64,000 nucleotides of DNA from Vibrio maritimus. Its GTDB lineage: Bacteria > Pseudomonadota > Gammaproteobacteria > Enterobacterales > Vibrionaceae. A program made the translations under genes and the position numbers. The notes under the pieces are model-generated. The model had not been told where the DNA came from and did not search any database. It saw only the letters and a program-made list of their open reading frames with translations. The stretch covers positions 124,001-188,000 of the forward strand of contig BBMT01000010.1 of assembly GCA_000755425.1 (NCBI GenBank), in the 5' to 3' direction. The first letter of the stretch is position 1. Each line of letters starts with the position of its first letter. This document shows, piece by piece, positions 55,924 to 64,000 of the stretch.

Positions 55924-58900
55924 TTACTGTGCTTGAACGCGCAGCTCTGCGGCGCTTCGGCTTTGGTGACCAAGCAAGGTGCGAAGATCCGCAGCCTTTG
56001 GCTTGACGAGATAGAACTTCGGAATCCATTCATCGAAGTTCGCCAGAATGTTTTCTGCGTGCACTGAGCCGGTCTCTTCTAGGTGCTCAGCGATAAGACC
56101 GCGCAGATGCTCTTGATGGATATACAAATCAGAAAGCGAAATCGCTTCTACTGATTCCGTGTTGACGCGACCTTCAAAGTCGTCATTGCTGTCCATCACA
56201 TAAGCAAAGCCGCCAGTCATACCTGCACCGAAGTTCACTCCAGTCGCACCAAGGATAGCGACAATACCACCTGTCATGTATTCACAAGCGTTGTCACCGG
56301 CGCCTCAATCACGGCGATCGTACCCGAGTTACGCACCCCAAAACGCTCACCTGCGGTACCTGCTGCGTAGAGCTTGCCGCCTGTTGCGCCGTACAAACAG
56401 GTGTTGCCGACGATAGTGGCATCGTTACAGGTAAAGGTGGTGCCGACGTGTGGTTTGATCACGAGCTTACCGCCCGCCATGCCTTTACCGACATAGTCAT
56501 TGGCATCACCCGTTAGGTAGATTTCTACACCGCCAGCATTCCAAACGCCGAGGGATTGGCCTGCGGTGCCATCGAGATAGAGTTTGATTGGGCTGGTCGC
56601 CATACCTTGGTTGCCATAGCGCTTAGCCACACTGCCAGACAGTCTCGCACCGACAGAGCGATCGGTGTTTCTGACATCAAAGTAGAAACTGCCTCCAGAT
56701 CGGCTTTCAACAGCCGTTTCGGTTTCCTCAACAATCTTCTGGTTAAGCTCAGCTTTATCAAAAGGTTGGTTTGGCTCAGTCCAATACAGTGGGTGAGACA
56801 GCGGAGACACTGGCGCTTCGAGAATGTTCGATAGATCGAGCTTGGATTGCTTCGCCGTCATCCCTTCGACAGCTTCTAATAAATCTGTGCGACCAATTAA
56901 GTCAGTGAGCTTTTCTACGCCTAGTTCTGCGAGCAGTTCGCGTACTTCATCGGCAAGTCCCGTGAAGTAGTTGACCACCATTCAGGTAGACCCTTGAAGT
57001 ACTCTTTGCGCAGCGTTTCATCTTGCGTGGCAACGCCTGTCGCACAGTTATTGAGGTGACAAATACGTAAGAATTTACAGCCCATAGCGACCATAGGCGC
57101 GGTACCGAAGCCGAAACTCTCAGCACCAAGAATGGCCGCTTTAACAACATCGAGACCGGTTTTTAAACCGCCATCTACTTGAAGTCGGATCTTGTGACGT
57201 AGGTTATTAGCAACCAGTGCTTGCTGGGTTTCGGCAAGGCCTAGCTCCCACGGACAACCCGCGTATTTCACCGACGTCAGTGGGCTTGCAGCTGTACCGC
57301 CATCGTAGCCTGAGATGGTGATGAGATCGGCATAGGCCTTAGCAACACCCGTAGCAATCGTGCCCACACCCGGCTCGGAAACCAGTTTTACCGATACTAG
57401 CGCATCTGGGTTAACTTGCTTTAAATCGAAGATAAGCTGGGCTAAATCCTCAATAGAGTAGATATCGTGATGCGGAGGAGGGGAGATAAGCGTAACCCCT
57501 TGCACAGAGTGACGCAGCTTGGCAATTTCCGCTGTGACCTTATGCCCTGGCAACTGACCTCCTTCACCCGGTTTCGCCCCTTGTGCAACCTTGATTTGCA
57601 GCACGTCGGCATTGGTGAGGTAGTGTGGTGTCACGCCAAAACGGCCTGAGGCAATTTGCTTAATGCGAGAGTTGCGGTTAGTCCCAAAGCGACGTGGATC
57701 TTCACCGCCCTCACCAGAGTTGGAATAGCCCCCAAGCTTGTTCATCGCCATGGCAAGCGCTTCGTGCGCTTCTGGCTCAATGCGCCAATGGACATCGCTG
57801 CTGAATCGAAGCGTTTGAACAGCTCAGTATTAGGTTCAATTTGCTCAAGTGGTAGAGCGTTGTCCGCCTTTTTCAGCTTCATCAAGTCACGCAGCATCGC
57901 AACAGGACGGTCATTCACTTGCTTAGCATACGACTTATAGTCGGACGCATCGCCAGATTTCACCGCTTGTTGCAGCGTACCAACGACATCAGGGTTATAA
58001 GCGTGATATTCGCCATCGTGTACGTATTTCAGTAGGCCGCCATGTTCAACCGGTTTGCGTTTTGCCCACGCCTTGCGGGATAGGTTAAACAGGTCTTGTT
58101 GGAAGTCTTCAAAGCTTGCACCCTGAATACGTGTCGTTACGCCAGTAAAGCATAGGTCACTACGTCCGTATGAAGACCTACCGCTTCAAACAGTTGTGAA
58201 CAGCGATAAGAGGCAATGGTCGAGATGCCCATCTTCGACATGATCTTGTACAGACCTTGTTGATGCCGTATTGATAGTTTTGCATCACATCGCGGTAGCT
58301 CTTATCAATAGCACCATCATCGACGAGTTTTCCTAGCGCTTCATAAGCGAGGTAAGGGTAGATGGCGGTTGCACCAAATCCAAGCAGTACTGCAAACTGA
58401 TGTGGGTCACGAGCCGTCGCGGTCTCAACGATAATGTTGGCATCGCAGCGAAGATTCGCTTCAATTAAGCGGGTTTGTACCGCGCCAACCGCCATAGCCG
58501 CTGGAATAGGCAGCTTGCCTTTGACGAGGGCACGATCGGAAAGCACGACGAGAACCGTTCCTTCTTTAACGACGGTTTCTGCTTGATCACAGAGATCGAG
58601 TAGCGCTTGTTTGAGATCTTTCTCATTTGGATCGTAATTGATATCGAGGATCGTGTTGCGATAGTGCTTGTCGCTAAGCTCCAGCAACTGCTGCATGTCA
58701 GAGTAAAGCAACACGGGTGAATCGAACGTCACACGGTAGGCGTGACCATCGGTTTCACAGAATACGTTCATCTCTTGACCGACACTGGTGGCAAGCGACA
58801 TTACGTGTTTTTCACGCAGTGGGTCGATAGGTGGGTTGGTAACCTGAGCAAATTTCTGACGGAAGTAGTCAGTCACCAAGCGTTCTTTAGAAGACAGCAC

Positions 58901-60382
58901 CGCCATTGGGGTATCATCACCCATAGAGCCAACCGCTTCTTGACCCATATCGCCAAGCACTCGAAGCACCTGATCGGTTTCTTCGTTGGTCATGGCGAAT
59001 TGTTTTTGATAGGTCTTCAGAACCGTTTCATCAAAGTTGCGCTCGCCGACTTGGTCATCTTCGAGGGCGCTAAATGGCGTTAACTTATGGACGTTGTTTT
59101 CCATCCACTCGCGGTATGGGTGACGGCTCTTGAGATCGTTATCGATGTCATCCGAGTGCCACAGCTCACCCTCTTGGGTATCAACAACCAGCAGTTCGCC
59201 TGGACCGACACGCCCTTTCTCTGCCACTTCATCTGGGGCGTAATCCCAAATACCGACTTCGGATGCCAATGTAATGAGGTTGTCTTTGGTAATCACATAG
59301 CGCGCAGGACGCAAGCCGTTGCGGTCAAGGTTACATGCCGCATAGCGGCCGTCGGAAAGGACGATACCAGCTGGGCCATCCCATGGCTCCATGTGTTTGG
59401 AGTTGAAGTCGTAGAAGGCACGAAGGTCGGGATCCATGTCTGGGTGATTTTGCCATGCTGGCGGTACCAGCATTCGCATAGCACGGAAGATATCCATACC
59501 ACCAGATAAGAATAGGTCGAGCATGTTATCTAGGCTTGAAGAGTCTGAGCCTGTTTCATTGACGAAAGGAGCGGCCGTTTGCAGATCCGGAAGTAGCGGT
59601 GAGGCAAACTTGTAGGCACGCGCTTTTGCCCATTGGCGGTTACCTTCAATGGTGTTGATCTCACCGTTGTGCGCTAAATAGCGGAAGGGTTGTGCCAATG
59701 GCCAGCGAGGTTGAGTATTGGTAGAGAAACGCTGGTGGAATAAACAGATCGACGATTCCATGCGAAGATCGGCAAGATCGAGGTAGAATCGCGGAAGATC
59801 GGCCGGCATACATAGACCTTTGTAGACGATCACTTGAGTCGACAAACTACAAATATAGAAGTCTTCGTCTTCCGTAATACGTTTTTCAATGCGGCGCTTA
59901 GCGATGTACAGACGTCGTTCAACATCTTGCTCACGCCAACCTGCAGGTGCCGAGATAAACACCTGAACGATATTGGGTAGCGAACTTAACGCGATTGGGC
60001 CAAGCACGTCTTCGTTGGTTGGTACGTCGCGCCAGCCAGAAATGGTCAGCGTTTCTTTAGACAGTTCTTGGTTGATGATGTCTTTTGCAGATTGGGCTTT
60101 AACCGGATCTTTGGAAAGAAACATCATGCCGACGGCATACTGCTTAGCCAAGTTCCATTGGTTTTCTTCTGCAATTAAGCGGAAATATGAATCGGGTTTT
60201 TGAAGTAGTAAGCCACAACCATCGCCGGTTTTTCCATCTGAGTTGATGCCGCCACGGTGAGTCATGCGGTCCAGTGCTGAGATTGCGGTGCGAACCAGTT
60301 TGTGACTGGGTTGACCTTGCATATGCGCAATCAGGCCAAATCCACAGTTGTCTTTTACAAGACTTGGATCGTAAAGAGCCAT
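55924..60382 (-). CDS. gltB: Glutamate synthase large (alpha) subunit, copy 1 (five frameshifts)
   Basis: Makes glutamate from glutamine and 2-oxoglutarate. Repaired length 1487 aa. MALYDPSLVKDN is the propeptide; C13 in NCGFGLIAHMQG becomes the N-terminal catalytic cysteine of the amidotransferase domain. The FMN synthase domain has LISPPPHHDIYSIEDL and the 3Fe-4S cluster motif CKFLRICHLNNCATGVAT. The GXGXG C-terminal domain follows. Five breaks, each fitting one missing base, near 58258, 58152, 57778, 56981 and 56308. All neighbouring frames rejoin to conserved sequence, so the gene is probably intact in the organism. Co-transcribed with gltD1. Confidence 0.93.
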
Positions 60383-60790
60383 TGCCTTTCTCCCTTTGAG
60401 CTTGCTGTCATCCTGACAGTAAATTAATGCTTTTTAATGACTTTTTATTGTTATGTGAGTCAAATTTTTAACTGCTAGTTGTTAACAAATTGCATTTATT
60501 TTATTTTCACGAACTTCACAACGTATAGCTTATGGCAAGAAAGGTCAAGTTTTCAGAAATTTGTTGTGTATGTCTCGAAAAAACAAAACAAATAATCTAG
60601 TTACTTTACAGTCGGTTGCTATGCCAAAGGAGAGAAAGTTAACAGGTTGCGGGTGATTTGCACTTGTTGCTCGTTAATGACGTGCTTTGGGATAGGCTGA
60701 GTCACAGATAGAAAAAAGGCCAGCATAAAGCTGGCCAAATTAGGAAGGAATGCTGTTAGTTACTTATCCGTGTAACTAGACAGTTTACCC
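60383..60790. other. gltB1–gltD2 intergenic region
   Basis: 408 AT-rich bases without a gene. It should hold the gltB1 promoter (minus strand). A perfect hairpin CTGTCA/TGACAG with a 3-base loop at 60405–60419 lies about 20 bases upstream of the gltB1 start, near its ribosome site. On the minus strand TTGACT occurs about 70 bases upstream of gltB1, but its -10 partner is weak. The gltD2 terminator is at 60712–60738. Confidence 0.5.
60712..60738 (-). terminator. Intrinsic terminator of gltB2-gltD2
   Basis: GGCCAGC/GCTGGCC 7-bp stem (60718–60724, 60730–60736), ATAAA loop, six Ts on the minus strand. Confidence 0.9.
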
Positions 60791-62260
60791 TTAAGCTGAA
60801 AGCATCAATGAGTTAGCTTTCGCTTCAAGGTTAGTGTTGCCCATTAGGTATTCATCGATAGCGCGTGCACACTCACGGCCTTCGTTGATACAGCGTACAA
60901 CCAGAGACTGGCCAGTACGCATGTCACCTGCGGCAAATACACCTTGTTGGTTAGTTTGGAAGTTCTCCGCAGCAACGTTGCCACGCTCATCCAATTTGAT
61001 GTCAAGCTGAGCTAGAACGCCTGTTGGTTCTGGGTGTAGGAAACCCATTGCTAGGAACGCCATGTCACATGGGATCACACGTTCAGAGCCAGCCACTTCT
61101 TCAAAGCCCGGACGCTCACCAGGAGCGGCATCTTGCCAAATGATATCAGCGATGCGAAGACCCGTTACTTGACCTTCATCGTTACCGATAAACTCTTTGG
61201 TTAGGATGTTCCAATGACGATCACAGCCTTCTTCGTGAGAAGTTGTGGTCTTCATGATCATTGGGTACTGAGGCCATGGCATGTTGGCTGGACGCTTCTC
61301 TGGCGGAATCGGCATGATTTCTACCTGAGTGACGCTTGCCGCTTTATGGCGGTTAGAGGTACCTACACAGTCAGAGCCAGTATCACCACCACCGATCACA
61401 ACAACATGCTTATCTTTGGCGTGAATCTCTTCACCTTTCAGATCCATATCGTTAGCACGGCGGTTGTTTTGCGCTAGGAATTCCATCGCAAAGTGAACGC
61501 CGCTTAGCTCACGTCCTGGAACCGGTAGGTCGCGAGGCACGGTAGAGCCGCCTGTTAGCAGTACCACATCAAACTCTTGACGAAGCTGCGCAGCGTTTAC
61601 GTCAACACCAATGTGTTGGTTAACCTTGAACTCAACGCCCGCTTCAGCCATTAGATTGATTTTACGGTCAATGATATCCATGCCTAGTTTGAAATCTGGG
61701 ATACCAAAGCGCAGTAGACCACCAACTTTCTCATCACGTTCAAATACCGTCACTGAGTGACCGGCGCTGTTTAGCTGCTCGGCTGCAGATAGACCAGCAG
61801 GGCCTGAACCGATAATAGCGACAGTTTTACCGGTGCGAGAGCGAGGTGTTTTTGGTTTCGCGTAGCCTTCACGGTAAGCCGTTTCAACAATGGTCTTCTC
61901 AATGTTACAGATGGTGATTGGGTCTTGGTTGATACCAAGTACACAAGCACTTTCACACGGAGCTGGACATACGCGACCGGTAAACTCAGGGAAGTTGTTG
62001 GTTGAGCTTAGGATGCGCCAAGCTTCTTCCCAGCTGTCACGGTAAACCGCGTCGTTAAACTCAGGAATGATGTTGCCGATCGGACAACCGTTGTGACAGA
62101 AAGGTACGCCACAATCCATACAACGAGAAGCCTGAGTATTGATCTTATCGCCAAACTCTTCGTTAAGAACGAACTCTTTGTTGTTTTCAATACGAACCGC
62201 TGGGTCGAGCTTCCCTGGAAGCTCGCGACCATGTTCTAAAAATCCAGTAGGCTTACCCAT
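60791..62260 (-). CDS. Glutamate synthase small (beta) subunit, copy 2
   Basis: 489 aa, intact. Same architecture as copy 1: cysteine clusters CMDCGVPFCHNGCPIGN and CPAPCESACVLG, FAD site AIIGSGPAGLSAAEQL and NADPH site VVIGGGDTGSDCVGTS. The N terminus (MGKPTGFLEHGRELP) and many internal positions differ, so this is an old paralogue of the gltD at 54493 rather than a recent duplicate. Its ATG shares one base with the gltB2 stop (TAATG at 62260). The symbol is left blank to avoid confusion with copy 1. Confidence 0.92.
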   Translation of the reverse strand: MGKPTGFLEHGRELPGKLDPAVRIENNKEFVLNEEFGDKINTQASRCMDCGVPFCHNGCPIGNIIPEFNDAVYRDSWEEAWRILSSTNNFPEFTGRVCPAPCESACVLGINQDPITICNIEKTIVETAYREGYAKPKTPRSRTGKTVAIIGSGPAGLSAAEQLNSAGHSVTVFERDEKVGGLLRFGIPDFKLGMDIIDRKINLMAEAGVEFKVNQHIGVDVNAAQLRQEFDVVLLTGGSTVPRDLPVPGRELSGVHFAMEFLAQNNRRANDMDLKGEEIHAKDKHVVVIGGGDTGSDCVGTSNRHKAASVTQVEIMPIPPEKRPANMPWPQYPMIMKTTTSHEEGCDRHWNILTKEFIGNDEGQVTGLRIADIIWQDAAPGERPGFEEVAGSERVIPCDMAFLAMGFLHPEPTGVLAQLDIKLDERGNVAAENFQTNQQGVFAAGDMRTGQSLVVRCINEGRECARAIDEYLMGNTNLEAKANSLMLSA

Positions 62261-64000
62261 TATACTGCCTCCACTTCTTCCGTTTGAGCTTGCTCAGCTT
62301 CTGCTTTGCGCTTTAGTAGCACTGCTTTGTAGTCGCGTGGCATTACTTTCACTAGCGATGCAATGCTGGCTTCAAAGTTGTCTAAGAACGACTGAGCGAC
62401 TTCACTTCCTGTGAACTCCACATGCTTAGTGAGCATGTCTAGTAGTAGTTCGCGATCTTCTTGTTCGATTGGGTCTAGGTCGACCAACTCTGGGTTTAGC
62501 TTGGTTTCAAAATCACCCGCTTTATCCCAAACATACGCCACACCGCCACTCATACCAGCAGCAAAGTTACGACCTGTTGAGCCTAGGATAACCGCTACAC
62601 CGCCTGTCATGTATTCACAGCCGTGGTCACCCACACCTTCAACCACAACTTTCGCGCCAGAGTTACGAACACAGAAGCGCTCACCGGCCATGCCGCGGAT
62701 GTAAGACTCACCAGACGTAGCACCATAGAAACAAACATTACCGACAACGATGTTGTCTTCTGCAACGATGCTTGATTTCGCATCTGGGTACAGTACTAGC
62801 GTGCCGCCAGATAAACCTTTACCCCAGTAATCGTTCGCATCACCTTCCACTTCGAACTTCACGCCCTTAGCTAGGAAAGCACCGAATGACTGACCAGCAC
62901 TGCCGTTAAACTTCACGTTCATTGGCTGTGGTAGACCTTGGTCTTTGTACACTTTAGAGATCTCGTTCGACAGCATGGTACCCGCAGAGCGGTCCGTGTT
63001 GATGATTGGGAAGTCAGCGTTGACCGCTTCACCCTTCTCAAGTGCTGGTATAGCCGCTTGAATCAATTTACGGTCCAGAACCTGTTCTAGGTTGTGGTTT
63101 TGCTCTGTCTGGTTGTAAACACCGTCTTCTTCACGCGCTTGTTCGATGTGTAGAACTGGCGATAGGTCGAGGTTCTTATATTTCCAGTGAGCGATGTCGT
63201 CGCGGATCTTCAGTTTCTGAGACTGACCCACCATCTCATCGATTGTGCGGAAGCCAAGCTCAGCCATTACTTCACGTAGGCCTTCAGCCATGTATTGGAA
63301 GAAGGTAACAACGTCTTCTACGCGGCCATCAAAGCGCTCACGTAGCGTTTTGTTTTGCGTTGCGATACCCACTGGGCAGGTGTTCTTGTGACACTTACGC
63401 ATCATGATACAGCCTTCAACAACCAAAGCGGCTGTTGCTACACCCCATTCCTCTGCACCTAGCAGAGTCGCAACGGCAAGGTCACGTGGCGTTTTCATCT
63501 GACCATCAGACTGAACCACGATACGGTTACGTAGACCGTTCTTCAGAAGCGTTTGGTGTGTTTCTGCCAAACCTAGCTCCCAAGGAAGACCAGTGTGGCG
63601 GATTGAAGACATTGGTGATGCACCTGTACCACCGTCGAAACCAGCAATAAGGACAACGTCCGCTTTCGCTTTCGCTACACCAGAGGCGATAGTACCAACA
63701 CCCGCTTCCGATACCAGTTTCACGTTGACGCGACCAGCACGGTTCGCATTCTTCAAGTCGTAGATCAGCTGAGCCAAATCTTCAATTGAGTAGATATCGT
63801 GGTGTGGCGGTGGAGAAATTAGACCAACCCCTGGAGTTGAGTGACGAGTTGCACCAATCCAGTCATCGACTTTATCACCTGGTAGCTGACCACCTTCACC
63901 TGGTTTCGCACCTTGTGCCATCTTGATCTGAATTTCATCAGAGTTGGTTAGGTAGTAAGAAGTCACACCGAAGCGGCCAGACGCAACCTGCTTAATCGCA
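62260..64000 (-). CDS. Glutamate synthase large (alpha) subunit, copy 2 (5' part outside window)
   Basis: C-terminal 579 codons only; the frame is open to the window edge, beginning AIKQVASGRFGVTSYYLTNS. FMN domain motif LISPPPHHDIYSIEDL, 3Fe-4S motif CIMMRKCHKNTCPVGIAT, and the GXGXG C-terminal domain (EGDANDYWGKGLSGGTLVLY, YGATSGESYIRGMAGERF). The C-terminal tail is long and charged (KRKAEAEQAQTEEVEAV). Unlike copy 1 it shows no frame breaks in this part. Overlaps gltD2 by one base. Confidence 0.93.
   Translation of the reverse strand, partial: AIKQVASGRFGVTSYYLTNSDEIQIKMAQGAKPGEGGQLPGDKVDDWIGATRHSTPGVGLISPPPHHDIYSIEDLAQLIYDLKNANRAGRVNVKLVSEAGVGTIASGVAKAKADVVLIAGFDGGTGASPMSSIRHTGLPWELGLAETHQTLLKNGLRNRIVVQSDGQMKTPRDLAVATLLGAEEWGVATAALVVEGCIMMRKCHKNTCPVGIATQNKTLRERFDGRVEDVVTFFQYMAEGLREVMAELGFRTIDEMVGQSQKLKIRDDIAHWKYKNLDLSPVLHIEQAREEDGVYNQTEQNHNLEQVLDRKLIQAAIPALEKGEAVNADFPIINTDRSAGTMLSNEISKVYKDQGLPQPMNVKFNGSAGQSFGAFLAKGVKFEVEGDANDYWGKGLSGGTLVLYPDAKSSIVAEDNIVVGNVCFYGATSGESYIRGMAGERFCVRNSGAKVVVEGVGDHGCEYMTGGVAVILGSTGRNFAAGMSGGVAYVWDKAGDFETKLNPELVDLDPIEQEDRELLLDMLTKHVEFTGSEVAQSFLDNFEASIASLVKVMPRDYKAVLLKRKAEAEQAQTEEVEAV

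Overview
The window looks like the main chromosome of a Vibrio species (Gammaproteobacteria, Vibrionaceae). The evidence is a ChiS-type chitin-sensing hybrid kinase, the order rsmI–rnpB–rsmH at the head of a division/cell-wall (dcw) cluster without mraZ or ddl, the order lpxC–secA–mutT–dapB–carAB, and two neighbouring gltB/gltD pairs. I see no tRNA, CRISPR array, insertion sequence or prophage. Almost all of it is housekeeping DNA.

Layout. 1–8 kb: 5' part of chiS, rsmC, a PerM/AI-2E-type membrane protein, a 40-residue Cys-rich membrane peptide gene, hemL and divergent erpA. 7–14 kb: an RND efflux operon (adaptor plus pump) and ilvIH. 14–19 kb, minus strand: a nucleotidyltransferase-fold protein and lpoA–yraN–diaA–dolP. 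18.8–37 kb, plus strand: rsmI, RNase P RNA, then rsmH-ftsL-ftsI-murE-murF-mraY-murD-ftsW-murG-murC-ftsQ-ftsA-ftsZ-lpxC. 37.5–46.7 kb: secA, mutT, dapB, carA, carB. 46.8–54.5 kb: a TauE/SafE permease facing a minus-strand run of LysR regulator, flavodoxin, ModF-like ABC protein, TRIC/UPF0126 protein, btuF, a CbiB-like protein, mtnN and a DUF1499 lipoprotein. 54.5–64 kb, minus strand: gltB1-gltD1, then gltD2 and the 3' part of gltB2, which runs off the window.

How the genes fit together. The dcw block makes peptidoglycan precursors (MurC–G, MraY) and the divisome (FtsL, I, W, Q, A, Z). LpoA activates PBP1A, DolP is a divisome-associated lipoprotein and DiaA couples to DnaA. CarAB supplies carbamoyl phosphate for arginine and pyrimidines, and a pair of ARG-box-like operators sits in front of carA. 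GltBD assimilates ammonia. ErpA delivers Fe-S clusters and HemL makes the tetrapyrrole precursor.

Main caution: fourteen genes, many essential, are interrupted by 26 frame changes. Twenty-four of them fit a single missing base, and the other two fit either two missing bases or one extra base. This bias points to sequence or assembly error rather than gene decay, so the broken genes are listed as single full-length CDSs with the break positions given. I found no convincing new biological system. The best leads are a 50-codon ORF just upstream of secA where secM lies in E. coli, the 40-residue Cys-rich peptide, non-canonical proton-relay residues in the RND pump, a 12-bp hairpin between hemL and erpA, and palindromes upstream of ilvI.
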